This document shows, in pieces, positions 1 to 11,327 of a stretch of 64,000 bases of DNA. The notes under the pieces were generated by a model. The model had not been told where the DNA came from. It saw only the letters and a list, made by a program, of their open reading frames with translations, and ran no database searches. The DNA lies in contig NW_022985067.1 of the NCBI RefSeq assembly GCF_010015585.1, forward strand, positions 444,846 through 508,845. Reading direction: 5' to 3'. The translations under genes and the position numbers were made by a program. The stretch is from Eremomyces bilateralis CBS 781.70 (taxonomy: Eukaryota; Ascomycota; Dothideomycetes; Eremomycetales; Eremomycetaceae). The first letter of the stretch is position 1. Every line of letters begins with the position of its first letter.

Positions 1-738
1 CCCTTCCTCGGGTATTTCATTCCTCGTGATCTTCTTCAGCATTTCCAGCTCCTCTTGGGTGAGCTCGAGAGGTTTGCCAGTCGCTGGGTCGGTCAACCCG
101 GTCCAGCCTTCTGGCAGCTCAATACTGTTGAGCAAGGTATCCAGCGCATCGCCCTTGGCGGGCCGCATGATTTTCTTGCCGTTGATATCATAGCCGATAT
201 GGGGGTATGCGTCGTAGAATGTGAGAGGGATGTCCCCGATCGTGTTCTCGTTGTCCGGGGCGTCGGAATCATCCGTTTCGTAGCCAGGTTCGATTTCTTT
301 GTAGATGTACCGCGGGTTGCCATTGGCGTCGGTCGACACGGTATAGTTGAGCTCAAGATCATTCTCGTCGACTTGTTCAAACCCTGCTTCATCGGAATCC
401 TCAGCGTCGTCGTCGCTCGCTTCCTCGTCCTCGCCGTTGGCACCTGCAGCATTTCGGCGGCTCCGTGAGGCTCTCGTGGGCTTGAGAGCCCGCAATTCTT
501 CCTCAATGAGTCCAGTTACTTTGCCGTTTGACTCTCCTTCATTATCGGAATCTTCCTCGTCCTCTCCCTCTATTTCAACCTCGGAAGCGCTCCCGCTTGC
601 AACAGAAGGGGCTTCACTTCCAGAGTCGTCCAGTTCAAGAGAAGCAAATCGCTCCGTCTCATCGACAACATTAGCAACAGTCTCTTCTGGCTGACGAGTC
701 AGCAGCTTCCTCTTTCTGCCTCGACCTGGTGCTGACAT
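1..738 (-). CDS. erb1: Erb1/BOP1 ribosome biogenesis protein, N-terminal part
   Basis: Encodes the first 246 residues of Erb1, the yeast homologue of BOP1. With Nop7 and Ytm1 it forms the PeBoW complex needed for 27S pre-rRNA processing and 60S subunit maturation in the nucleolus. The frame is open from an ATG at 738 to the window edge, so the rest, including the WD40 propeller, lies outside. The product starts [14 protein letters not shown], has a long acidic Ser/Glu/Asp-rich stretch (about residues 30-140), then the BOP1 N-terminal domain with [40 protein letters not shown] and [20 protein letters not shown]. These blocks are family hallmarks. It is divergent from the gene at 1173, sharing a 434-base promoter region. 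Confidence 0.93.
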   Translation of the reverse strand, partial: MSAPGRGRKRKLLTRQPEETVANVVDETERFASLELDDSGSEAPSVASGSASEVEIEGEDEEDSDNEGESNGKVTGLIEEELRALKPTRASRSRRNAAGANGEDEEASDDDAEDSDEAGFEQVDENDLELNYTVSTDANGNPRYIYKEIEPGYETDDSDAPDNENTIGDIPLTFYDAYPHIGYDINGKKIMRPAKGDALDTLLNSIELPEGWTGLTDPATGKPLELTQEELEMLKKITRNEIPEEG

Positions 739-1172
739 TTTGTCTGTGGATGTCAAGTTAGAAGAGTATTTTGCGGCTCTGTGGACCAAAGATTCCATTG
801 ATGCGGAATAATATCGTGAAATTTTACGGATGGCGACAGGGATTTGGTGGTTCAAATAGTCGGCCGGAGTTAGGGCTCTCTTGGTTCAAATAGTCGGCCG
901 GAGCAATGTGGCTTGACCTGGCATTGCCAGAGTTGATGAGTTGATGACTGAATCATTGGCAGCAAGAAGAGCAAAGCATTCACTCTACCCTTCAATTCCA
1001 CCTTTAATCGGAGAGGCATCATAGTAATATCTTGGAAAGAATCTTTTTTGACATTTACTCGGATAACTTGCGCATACTCTTGCCTAAGTGGAGAAACACT
1101 TTGAACATGGACATTGAGCAAAGTTTAGGGAGTCTCTACTAATAATATCGAACCTCATTATTATCACTCGGG
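739..1172. promoter_or_regulatory. Divergent intergenic region with a 21-bp direct repeat
   Basis: This is the shared upstream region of erb1 (-) and the small gene at 1173 (+). A 21-base sequence beginning ggttcaaatagtcggccg occurs twice without mismatch, at 849-869 and 883-903, 34 bases apart start to start. A site for a shared regulator is one reading; a local duplication is another. No other structure was seen. Confidence 0.4.
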
Positions 1173-1586
1173 ATGGCTTCATCGAGCAATCGAGCGTTAA
1201 GTCGAACGTTGCTCAATTATACCCGGGTGGGATCTCGGGCTTCTGTGCGATATACTTCCTCTCAGAGCAACAAACACACCGGATCTCCGGCTCCAGTGGA
1301 GCAGCCGAAGCAAGACAAGAAGACAATCAAGCAGGTGAATAGGTTTCTAGTATCGCTGAAGTTGCTTTTAGTGACTGACCATCAGTAGTCATCAGCTGCG
1401 AAAGGGGAATCTGCGGCAAAGGAACCAGACAAGAAGCCCAAGACGCAAGCCGAGCTTGACGCGGCATTGCGGGAGAAGTTGTCGGGGATGGCAGGAGATG
1501 GAGGAGAGTCCGGAGTGGAATATGAGGATGGGAAACCGGTTTCAATGAAGAGAGGAGTCCGGAATAATATGTTTCGGTATATATAA
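1173..1586 (+). CDS. Small conserved fungal protein, probably mitochondrial
   Basis: Two exons, 1173..1334 and 1389..1586, joined in phase 0 by a 54-base GT-AG intron, give 119 residues. The N-terminus (MASSSNRALSRTLLNYTRVG and following) is rich in Arg and Ser with no acidic residue, as in mitochondrial presequences. The middle is Lys/Pro/Gln-rich, and the C-terminus has a helical segment (TQAELDAALREKLSGM) and ends MKRGVRNNMFRYI. The TAG right after the first candidate AG rules out that acceptor and fixes exon 2 at 1389. I recognise this as a conserved short fungal protein but cannot name a function; mitochondrial import is inferred from the N-terminus only. It is divergent from erb1. Confidence 0.75.
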
Positions 1587-2211
1587 AATCCACTCTAGCC
1601 TCGATTGTGGTAGACGCCTCGAATTACAGCATGATAGGAGCATTGGTTTATATAAGTTCCCGGCAAGAAGCCGTTTGAGGCTCTTGGATCAAGTTGTCAA
1701 TACTATATCATTACATAAGATACATCGGAGTTCTCGAAAACCTGAGCTATTGATGGACCATGATCTCGTGGGTGAAGAAAAGATGGAAAGACTGGAGATG
1801 TTTAGGGGGCGATGCAAGATGAAACAAAGCATCGCAAGCTGGTGGAGTTCACGTGTTCCTGCATTAGCCACCCCTGTCGATCATCTCGAATCGGTTGCTC
1901 TGATTCGTCGACCCAGCCAGCCCTTCAACCTCAGGCCATAAGGTGTCTCCGGACATTAAAACATTGAATCATCATCTCCAGTTCTCTTCGCCTTCACCCT
2001 TTCGACTGACGACGTACAATCTCATCACTGGCTACAATCTTTATTGTTTGCCTTCGTAATTCCGTCCGTCCGTTTGGAAGATTCAGTCCTCTCCACAGTC
2101 CTTCCATCGCTCTTTTAATACCCCAATCCTTCCTTTTTCTTTCCCATTTCCTGTCCCTCGCTCCATCCCCTTTTCCTGTCCTCTCCTGTGCCAACCCTTG
2201 GATCACGAACC
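1587..2211. promoter_or_regulatory. Intergenic; pyrimidine-rich leader of the GH17 gene
   Basis: There is no convincing gene here; a 267-base open frame at 1675-1941 has no family resemblance. From about 2090 to 2190 the + strand is strongly pyrimidine-rich (runs of tcctttt, tttccc, ccatcccc). CT-rich tracts just upstream of the start are typical of strongly expressed filamentous-fungal genes, so this is probably the core promoter and 5' UTR of the following gene. Confidence 0.45.
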
Positions 2212-3184
2212 ATGCATTTCTCTACCCTCATTTCTGTGGCTCTGGCCGCAGCTCCTGCGGCCGTTTCAGCTGCGGGAACCCTCGGTTTTGCGTTAGGGAC
2301 TAAGAACCCCGACGGCTCGTGCAAAAGTCAATCGGAGTACGAATCCGACATGGACGCCATCGTCGCCGCATCCGGCAGCACCCTCGTCCGCGGGTACGCC
2401 GCTAGCGACTGCAACGCCGCTCAGAACATCCTTCCCGCTGCGAAGGAGAAGGGATTCAAGGTCGTCCTCGGCATATGGCCGGACGTCGAGGAGTCGTTCA
2501 CCAAAGACACCGAGGCCGTCAAGGAGTACGGAACCAAGTACGAGGACCAGGTCTACGCCATCACGGTGGGCTCGGAGACTCTGTACCGTGGCAACTTCAC
2601 CGGCGCGGAACTTCTCGAGAAGATCCAGACCGTCAAGAAGATCATGCCGAACACCAAGGTCGGCACCGCCGACTCCTGGAACAAGTACGCCGATGGCACC
2701 GCCGACGACGTGATCCGAGGCAAACCCGACATTCTGTACGTCTCCATTTCCCCGACCCCCCAAACGTATTGATCACACTAACACCACGCGTCACAGCCTC
2801 ATCAACGCGTTTGGCTACTGGCAAGGCCAACCCATCGATAACGCCACCCACACCTACTTCGACGACATGATGCAAGCCATCACGCACATCCAATCTGTCG
2901 CCGGCGACACCGACTCCATCGAGATCTGGAACGGCGAGACCGGCTGGCCCACCGACGGCGGCAGCGACTACGGCGCCGCGTCCGCCGGCACCGACAACGC
3001 GGCCACCTACTACAGCGAGGGCGTGTGCGGCATGCTGGCGTGGGGCGTCAACGTGTTCTACTTCGAGGCGTTCGACGAGCCGTGGAAGCCGCATACTGTT
3101 GGCGACAGCGGGAACGCGGCCGACGAGACGAAGTGGGGGGCGATGGGCGCGGATCGGAAGACCAAGTTCGATTTGAAGTGTTAA
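2212..3184 (+). CDS. Secreted GH17 beta-1,3-glucanase/glucanosyltransferase (Bgl2/Bgt1 type)
   Basis: Exons 2212..2735 and 2797..3184 encode 303 residues, the usual size for Bgl2 of yeast and Bgt1 of Aspergillus fumigatus. These enzymes cleave or transfer beta-1,3-glucan in the cell wall. A signal peptide covers about residues 1-20 (MHFSTLISVALAAAPAAVSA). The GH17 catalytic pair is visible: the acid/base Glu in ITVGSETLYRGN (about E122) and the nucleophile Glu in EIWNGETGWPTDGG (about E222). The intron has a gtacgt donor, a cactaac branch point and a cacag acceptor, and joins KPDI to LLINAFGYWQG. The ATG at 2212 is chosen because it begins the signal peptide; the frame further upstream has no ATG. 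There is no Ser/Thr-rich tail or GPI signal, so the enzyme is probably soluble or wall-associated. Confidence 0.93.
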
Positions 3185-3709
3185 GTTTAGCATACTGCAT
3201 TTCCTAGAGTGAGGGGCGAGGATGTGGTGAGTGTCGGACGTGATGGTATACATTGGCCGATTGCTGGAAGCCGGATTGGCTCCCACGGTTTTGCATAGAC
3301 GGATATCAAAGATTTAGGCGTACACTATCAGGGCTTTGGATTTGATTCGGCTTGGAAGAGCGTGTAAAGAGTAGAGCTGCCTTTGTGGCGCAAAGTAATT
3401 GGACGAAATAATTCAATTCTTGCTGATCTCTATCAATCGTCAGCAGTAGATCATCGGAGTGTCACGGTCACTGTCACCTGTGACTATAGTTTGGTCATGT
3501 GCAAAGTAGAGTGATCTTCAATCTTCTCCGAGTGACACTGCATTCCATTCAAGATTGATGCGGGCTAGCACGACCAACACAGGCGATTGCTTCACAGAGA
3601 GGAACGAATCTACAGCACGATTGACCAGTTAAGCATCGGACGGAGTTGAATTCATTTCATCATCAAGCTAAAAGCAAACAACGCCTGGGTATCTTCCCAC
3701 AAATCAAAT
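3185..3709. other. Intergenic, convergent 3' ends
   Basis: The 3' flanks of the GH17 gene (+) and the MFS gene (-) meet here. I see no gene, repeat or hairpin of note. Confidence 0.5.
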
Positions 3710-5467
3710 CTACGCCTGCTCGGCGCCCCTCTTGCCCTCAGTTGGCTCTCGCTCGCCCTTCTTCGACAGCCTGAGCCGCCTCGCCTTCTCTAGCTCCTCC
3801 GCGAACTTGCTTTCCAACCGCAGATTCGGTCCCTTGTGGTAGAAGATGTAGATCGGAATGGTGACCGGGATCGCGATGGCAGCCAGGATGATGGTCGGCA
3901 AGCTGAGCGTCCACCTCGGATACGTGTCGATGTTTCGATAGAATGGGTGGGCGTAGAGACCAGCGATACCTGCGAGCAAGTCCCGTGCGAAGTCGTTCCC
4001 TCCTGTAGCTGACGCCGCATACGGTCCGTATGCCGCCATCATGTAGTCAATAGTTGACTTGTAGATGGCGTAGTTGGACATGCCAACGAGCCCGTTGAAG
4101 AGCAGAGGGGCGATCCAGGGGGTGTTTGGCGGGCCGAGCGACGTGAAGGCGAACCCGAGCAGTCCGAGGAACAGTCCAGGAGCCACTGGAAGATGGTCAG
4201 CTGCAGGCATCGAAGGCGAGAGAAGGACAGCACATACGGAAGAGGAGGAACCACAGCCGTGATTCCGGAGACATCGAATCAGGATCATGTGCGCGCTTCT
4301 TGTTGTGATGCCAGATCACAGGAAGGTAGCAGAGGTACGCGATGAAATAACCGACCAACGACCTGTGCGAAACGTCAGTGATGCCAAACCCGAAATGCAG
4401 AGGAACGCATACGAGAGGAAGCAGAGTCCTCTCTGCCAGGGCTCGAACCCCCACTGGTCGAATATGGGACCGAAGGCCTCCATAAATGTGAAGATCAGGG
4501 AGTCACTAAATCCACTGAGCAAGGAAAGCCAGAGGACAATGGGCTCCGTCAACAACATTTCGAACGGCCTCCACCAAATGCGTAGGATCTCTCGGAAACT
4601 AAACCGATGTTCCTTGAGCTCATTCGGCCCATACACGTTGGGGTCCTTGCCCGACTTCCTCCGCCGCCGCGCCTCGTGGTCAAGAATGACCGTCGCTCTC
4701 GTCTCCGGCACTAGGAAGAAATGTGCAATCTGCACCACCCCACCCATGATGAGCAACACCCAGAAGATCCACGAGGGGTCGTCCTCGTGTAGGTCGAAAA
4801 CGAAGCCCCCGATCATGGCACCAAGAGGCGCGCCACCGACGCTGCTCAGCACGACGAACGCCACCGCGTATTGGAATCCGCTGTCTTCCGGGTGGTATAT
4901 GTCCGCGATGACACCGAGGGTGACGGATCCTCCAGCCGTGCTCAGGCCGCCAAGGATGCGGCCCGTCAGGACACCGCCGAAGGTTGGGCTGAGGGCGCAG
5001 AGAATCTGCCACATGTTGACCAGGAAGAGCGAGAGCTGCTGGGTCGGCCATCTTCCAATCTCCTCGGACCAGGGAGCCCACAACTCGCAACCGAAGGCAT
5101 AAGCAATCAGGAACATCGACTGCCCCAGACGCGATTTTGTCTGCGAAATGTCGTATCTGTCCGCGATGCCTTCCATGGCCCACCCGTACATCGAGGCATT
5201 CGAGTTAATCGAAATCTGGATGCACAGGATGGTGATAAGGATCATCACTTTCTTCCACTTAGGAAAGGCGTAGCCAAGCTGGCTCGCGGCGTCGTCTTCC
5301 GTGAGTTCGACTTTGCCATCTTCCCGTTCGGGCCGTTGGTTCTCGCCACCTTGGGCTGCGAGCTCATGTCCCGGAAGTCCCAAAGCTTCATGTTTCTGCT
5401 GCCCCTGACGGGCCGAAGTCCGAGAGGTGCGACGGCACCATGATCCGATGTTGAAGAGATGTGACAT
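3710..5467 (-). CDS. MFS transporter, DHA1 multidrug/polyamine type
   Basis: Three exons (4413..5467, 4238..4362, 3710..4185; phases 2 and 1) give 551 residues. The N-terminal 80 residues are hydrophilic. Twelve membrane helices follow in two bundles separated by a basic cytoplasmic loop (DHEARRRRKSGKDPNVYGP). The family signature is clear: GRWPTQQLSLFLVNMWQILC, then GRILGGLSTAGGSVTLGVIAD and APLGAMIGGFVF, resembling DHA1 proton antiporters of the Tpo/fluconazole-resistance type. The introns are 50 and 52 bases with gtatgc/gtatgt donors and interrupt helices of the second bundle, restoring SLVGYFIAYLCYLPVIW and APGLFLGLLGFAFTSLG. It probably exports small molecules across the plasma membrane; the substrate cannot be read from the sequence. 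Confidence 0.88.
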
Positions 5468-6869
5468 CGCGGATCAGAACTTTGTGTCAACTGCCGAGAA
5501 TGTTTCTCATAGTAGACAAGCGAGACTTGAAGAAAAACAAGATTAAAAATGGATTGAAGATGAGATAGAATCAAGATGACGATGCACGGAAAGTCGAACA
5601 AATCAGACGAGATCGAGCCTTTTTTGTTTTTTAGGCTTTGATCCGCAGTTTCCCGTAAACATACTACCTTTGGAGTGTCATTAAGAGGGTCCGACTTCAA
5701 TGCATACAGTGGTGGGCTATGGTCGTCCAAAAAGGCCATCATAACCCTACGGGCAAAGGCGGACCTGCTTCAAGGCGTCATATTTTGAGTAGTACATCGT
5801 AACGATGGATTGGGGACGGAAAGGTGGTGCGCATCGATCTCACGATGCAAGCCTCATGGTGAGTTTCTCCTTTTGAGAGTGAGGTCATACTTCTATGGAT
5901 ACGTCATACCCCGGATCCCTCCACGCTCTGTCCGTGAGCGACATGAAGAGAATACCAACACTCCGTGGGGACAACGAAGAATGCGACGATGGCAGACGAG
6001 ACTTGAGACCATTGGGAAGTGTTTGGGCTAGATTGCTACCGCTGTGGGCGTGACTTGTGGTGTCACTTCATGGTTCCCCAAGCGTGAGAACATGTCATCG
6101 TGACGTCTTGAGTGGTGCATAGGAAAGAACTCCAAATTGGATCGCACTTCGTCAATTACTCCATCGGAGCAATTGTGATCGTTATACGTCCCAGAGGGGA
6201 GAGAGGTGTATGGGCACTTGGGAGAACCAGTATACTACTCGAAGTTAGAAAGCAATAATGTAGTATATCTCATAGTGGCCTGAATCTTAAATGTGCAAAC
6301 ATGTCTGATATATCGTTAGGCATTATAATTGAAAAGGGACGCAAAGTTATCAGTTTCTCTTAGCTCCAAAGCCAAGTTAGACGACAAGTCTCACGACCAT
6401 GCCGGGAGACGGCGGATATTTGAAGGCGGTCAGCCCGACATCACGCCGCAGTTCAATTTCGGGAAACAACTTAAGAAAGAAAAATCAACAAAACCAAACA
6501 GAAATTGCAGTACCGCACAGGGAATCCAATAAGAAATGTTTCAGAAATGGCAAGCTCCGCAGTGTGCCAACAAACGAAGGGTCGAGGCCGACAATTTGTC
6601 TCGTGATTGTCCAGTTTGAAAGACCCTCTCTTCAGAGAGGGGGGAACAGAGCTGAGGAATGCGGAGTGAAATCTCCAAAGGACCACAATTTACCCCATGG
6701 AGGGGCCAGAGTTCGTATGATATCAGGCGATGCCTTCACATCGTCAGCATTTTGCGCTTGGTCGCGTTCTAGATCGCGACGTGACTCACCTGCGTGAATC
6801 GTATAGTGAGCCGCATCCTGCGGCTTGGCCTCCGATAATCACTGATCGCAGGACGAATGGCCGCGGGGT
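5468..6869. other. Gene-poor intergenic region
   Basis: This 1.4-kb stretch has only short open frames in both strands, none with recognisable protein character. The part next to 5468 is the probable promoter of the MFS gene. No repeat with a partner elsewhere in the window was noticed. Confidence 0.45.
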
Positions 6870-8073
6870 TTAGTCAGGTACTTGACCGGCGCCACCAATG
6901 GGGATTATAGGCTGGTTCACTGCGTTGAAGTTCGCGAAGAGGCGAGAGTGATAGCTATGATGCACCTCGCCAAACTCGAACACCTTGACATTGTGTTCCA
7001 CGGTGAATATCTTGTTGTAGTTAATCCGTGATATCTTGTCCAATTTGTCACTGCGAGTTCTAGCAGTTACGCGAATTGGTTTTCTCATCGGCTCTTCGCC
7101 TCTGACAGCGTTCTCGCCGGGTAAAGGGGAAGGTGGCACTTCTCCAGTATGGATAATTGCATGATCGCTCTTTCTCGTTCCCCATTTCGTAAGTCCTCGT
7201 CTTTCATATGTCTGGATAGGCCTGTGATATTGATGAGCACTCCAATTGGTATCGGGTTAGTTGGCTGAGGGGCACTGACAAACATTGGCAGGATCGGTAC
7301 CCTTCACGGATAACAGTGAAATACCGGATCTTTTGATACGGGGTGTGACCCGTCCCCGTAACCGTGGAGGCTGGTCCCGACTCCTTTGAAGTATCCGGCT
7401 CAGACCACAAGACCTTGAACACCTTGACTGCAAGGTCAATTGATGCCGAAATTACCATGAAGAGGAGCTCAAATACCTTGCCGGGGACAAAGAAGCTGGA
7501 ATTCCGGACTCTGAACCCTGCTTAAAGTCAGATAAAGATAGGAATAGAATTACCGAGTACTGCGTACGGTTATCCGAATTTTCATATTCTCCTAATGTTC
7601 CTCTTACGACTCGCTCTTGACCTGAACTGCGTGTTTGTTGAGGGGACCGGGAATTGCTGGATTCTGCACCACTAAGTGGAAAGACACTGGATGTAGGCGA
7701 GGTCGTCGCTCGTGCCGCGGTAAAGGTTGGATGAATTTCTGGGGATTGATGTTAGTGGAAGTCCCATGTTTAACACAGGTATCTGATGAAGCTTCAGCGT
7801 ACGCTCTGCAGTGCCACTATCAACCCTGCCATGAGCTTGAGGCGTCATCTCGCTCCCCTCTTCCTCTCCCTCATCCTCCTCACTCTCCTCCTCATCCTCA
7901 TCATTGCTTCTTATCCGCAGCCAATAGCGGTATTCTTCCGAGTACTCGTACCGCTCATTTGGCTCTTTGGGATATCGTGTACCGTCGGGCGCAGCAAACA
8001 TTCCTTCTTCGGCCATCCAATACACGAAAACCCCCAGGACGCCGTCCCAGATTGCCTGCGGGGGTTCAGCCAT
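6870..8073 (-). CDS. DUF6590-domain protein
   Basis: Five exons (7803..8073, 7568..7738, 7477..7517, 7280..7422, 6870..7221) keep one frame and give 325 residues. No single open frame shows the domain; it appears only after splicing. The order matches DUF6590: NSSFFVPGKVFKVLWSEP, then KIRYFTVIREGYRSCQCL, PIQTYERRGLTKWG, DHAIIHTGEVPPSPLPGE, RKPIRVTARTRSDKLDKI, SRINYNKIFTVEHNVKV, spanning about residues 150-290. The N-terminus has an aromatic SEEYRYWLRIR block and a long Asp/Glu run. All introns are GT-AG, 50-64 bases; two have good cactaac or aactaac branch points. DUF6590 is a fungal domain of unknown role, often near incompatibility-type genes. The start at 8073 is the first good ATG; one at 8016 is possible. 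Confidence 0.75.
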
Positions 8074-9143
8074 TCCCCTTGAATGTTCATACCGTGGTCC
8101 AGCAGCGTGCTGCGTAAACAGACACGTCAGTTCACCTGCTTATGTACTACATAGTAGTTGCGGCTCTGCGCATCCCCCCCATCAATGAGGGGACGACAAG
8201 AAGATTATCCATCACATTTCCGTTCCGATGAGACTAGGATCTAGGAGGTTTGACACCTAAAGTAATGAGGTGCATATGTCCATGTGACACTCATTGGAGC
8301 TGGGGGAGCAGGGAAGCCGGGGAAACGCGAGTGGCATGGCCTGTCGTGCAGCTACCCGCAGGGTCTTCTATGGTCGCGTCAAATGGATGTCGCATGAGAG
8401 TGCTTGAAGGATGAGCCCAGGGCTAGGGAATAATATGCGGAATGACTCTCTACCGTTCGATAATGGAGGGTAGAAGTCAGACTCGTCTGCGACTCTGCGT
8501 AATTCTCCTCAAGTCGCAGAAGCATCCCATCCGGCATTTCCCCCATGCAGAGTAGCCAATCGGACTGATGGAGGGTTGGTTGTCTCGTAAGTGTGTGTGA
8601 CTGTGACGACGTGGAAATTAGCAAAATACCACAGGTAACGGATATTGGTTATTACCTATCATATTAGTAGGAACTATGGAATAAGAAATACCTAACTAGT
8701 TAAGGCAACTTTGACTTGCCAGGTGGATGGTAAGCTACTGTACGGCCCGTTACAGAGGGACTCTCCCGCTGCAGAAGCCTTTTTCGCCCCGCACGCCACC
8801 ACGAGTGATCTGAGTGATGACTTGAGTAATGAGTGGTAAGTGATGACTGCCGAATCAACGACATCCAACAAAGCCCGGGTCGGTTGGTCACCTGTGGACA
8901 TTGAGAGCGCCAGAAAAAGCACGTTTGTCTCTCCACCGCAAGGGGGTCCTGTGAGTCCCAACTGGATGGCCACCACCCACCGGCCAACAAGCAAGGCGAC
9001 CAGAACAGTCCAGTGCGGCTCAAATCCCCTTCGTAGCCCGCTCGTGTAAGACCTTTTGCTCGCCCTTGTTAAGATTTAACAGGGCGAGACCAAAAAACCA
9101 GCAGCCTAACAATAACTCCTTTTTCGTTCTCCTACCTAATATC
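8074..9143. other. Intergenic, divergent promoters
   Basis: This is the 1.07-kb region between the DUF6590 gene (-) and the gene at 9144 (+). Two overlapping minus-strand frames at 8692-9023 look like chance frames. No repeat or RNA gene was recognised. Confidence 0.45.
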
Positions 9144-10930
9144 ATGTCGTGGCTAAAGCGTCCGCCGCGGTATGTCCACTTACATGCAGTCTTTTGTTAG
9201 GCGTGCAATACTATTTTCTGATGGTCCTCTTCTTTTTTGAATGCCAGATATATGATGATGGCTGAGGCTCCCTGGAAGAAACTCGATGGAAATGTAGGGC
9301 AGACTTATTTGTCCGAGCCGCAACGGTGAAACCAAGCGTGCGTGGTCTTCTCTGTTCACGAGAGTCTAACAAGCGCAGGAGAAAAATATCATCGATATCA
9401 GCGAAGTCGATGGGTCCACAGATTATTCAAGACCGATCCTATACTTCATTACACAATCCGAGGACACCAAGAGACGATCTGGCCTTTGCAGGGCAAGGCA
9501 GTGCACCACCCTCGCCTCTATATTCGAGTGCAGATCATGCGCACGATACCTTCCCACAACCTCCCGCGAGAGCAGAGATTATTGCCGGCAATATGTCATC
9601 TCCGGAGGGGCCACATCCGACCGGCGAACTCCACGAAAATTGGCTCGGAAACAAGTTGACCGCGTCGCAACGCAGATCCATCCTACAGAAGCACGGCAAC
9701 GTGGCCAACCTCATCCAAAATGTGCTGGGGTTCCGGGTGGAAGTGGACACCCAATATGCCGTCCTCGGCGGATACAGGAAAAGTGCTATAGAAGCATTTG
9801 CACGACTTCACGCGGCGCAAAAACGCGTGTATTCGGAAGGCGGGTTCAAGGCGGAGAAGAAGAACCTCGATCGGATGTTTCAGCAGGCGGACGAAGAATA
9901 CAAAGTCCTGCAGATGATGGAGGAGAAGCAGCTTCAACGCGTCGAAGAGCTAGGTCGCATCGAATTCAAGCTGTCGGAGCGCGAACGCGCCGCTCAGAAT
10001 CTTCTGGAAGGGCTTCTTGCCGCCGAGGACGACTACGCACTAATCTCATCCATTCTACTAAACGACGACAACTCCAATAAATCCGACCTAACGGAGTACG
10101 CCGAACCCGACCCGCAGTTGGTCCTTGACTTCTACGATCGATCCGGTGATATTGGCATCTATCGAGATCGGCTGCATAACCTCGACTACGAGCATCTCCG
10201 CGAAAAGGGGTTACGACACGCTCGGAGCAGCCGTGGTGAGCCGGTCGACCCTCTCGATGATCTATTCTTCGAGGAATATTTCCGCGACAGGAGAGAGATA
10301 GTGCTGGATCTCACGCAAGCAAGAGCGGACGCCCGCATTTTGAAGCAGCAGTGCAAAGAGAGAGGGTACCAGTTAGACGGGGGGTCGAGCGTGTCCGAGG
10401 GATCCAGTCCGCTGGATCAGTCGAGGCGGGACCATGGGCCTCAACGGTATAAATATGCCATGTTCCACGATGGACCGTACAGCGGAGTGTACCCTCTAGA
10501 AGCCCTATTATTCGGCCCTGTCAACAAGCAAAAGATCATCGAAGCTTGGCTGCGTGGTGTCCGCGTATCCGCTCGACCTCAGGCCCTTCGACATCACATC
10601 CGACGTAGTACCTCCCCTCGCGAGAACTCGGGAACCGACCTACGGAAAGTCGAGTCGGCGGAGGACGATCGATTGGACTCGAAGTCAGATATGGATGCGA
10701 TCCGTGACGCGGTCGATCGAGTGTCGGCGGCGGAGAAGAAGAGTTGGCCGCAACCGGCGGGTCAAATGGCCTGGCAACCGGAAGCAATCAAGCATCGGTA
10801 CTCATTTGGAAGCCTACCCAGCCTTGAGAACCAAGTAGAGGAAGGGAGGAGGAAGAAATTTTCTAAGTCGTTGTCGTCTGTTATAGGGCCAGAGAATCGG
10901 CACAAGAATGTTTATCAGTACTCATCCTAA
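9144..10930 (+). CDS. Unrecognised fungal protein with a central coiled coil
   Basis: The main exon (9422..10930, 503 codons) is clearly coding. It has a low-complexity N-terminal part, a conserved-looking block (TASQRRSILQKHGNVANLIQ, then NVLGFRVEVDTQYAVLGGYR), a Glu/Lys/Gln-rich helical region of about 120 residues likely to form a coiled coil, and a basic C-terminus. Two short upstream exons are inferred: 9144..9169 (MSWLKRPP) and 9248..9293 (YMMMAEAPWKKLDGN). They give 526 residues if the second intron runs to the acceptor at 9421. A nearer acceptor at 9379 opens a different frame (EKNIIDISEVDGSTD) that does not join the main frame without another intron, so the 5' structure is uncertain. 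I do not recognise the family; a structural or scaffold role would be guesswork. Confidence 0.65.
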
Positions 10931-11327
10931 GAGCAGGAGTTCACTTGATATGGCGTTCTATCATTCGGTTGTGGAGATTTAGCAGTGGCGCTTATGGCTT
11001 GGACAGGTTGGATTAGACGTCATTGTTATTTTGTAAGATTGAAAGAAGGCTTGCGTCGTCGAAGCACCATTATGGTCTCTGATTCTGTGATTCTTATTCT
11101 TCTCACTGCTGCACCGCTGTCCCAAACCCAGAAGCTCGTGCAAGTTCAGAAACCTGGTGCTGAAACGATTTGATATCCCACACCCCCAGCCCCCTAAAGT
11201 CCTGCTGATGTACACTCATGTCTCTAATCTTCATACACAATATGTGAATTCAGTCTTGCAGTAGGCTGTTAACTCTCACCAGGATCGATTTCTTGACTTC
11301 GCACCTGTTTGTAAGCTCACCCTCCCG
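10931..11327. other. Intergenic
   Basis: No gene or repeat seen. It separates the coiled-coil gene from the CorA-like remnant. Confidence 0.4.

Noticed and set aside
4287-5443. Two + strand open frames of 190-271 codons
   Set aside because: Antisense to the MFS transporter; composition reflects the opposite strand.
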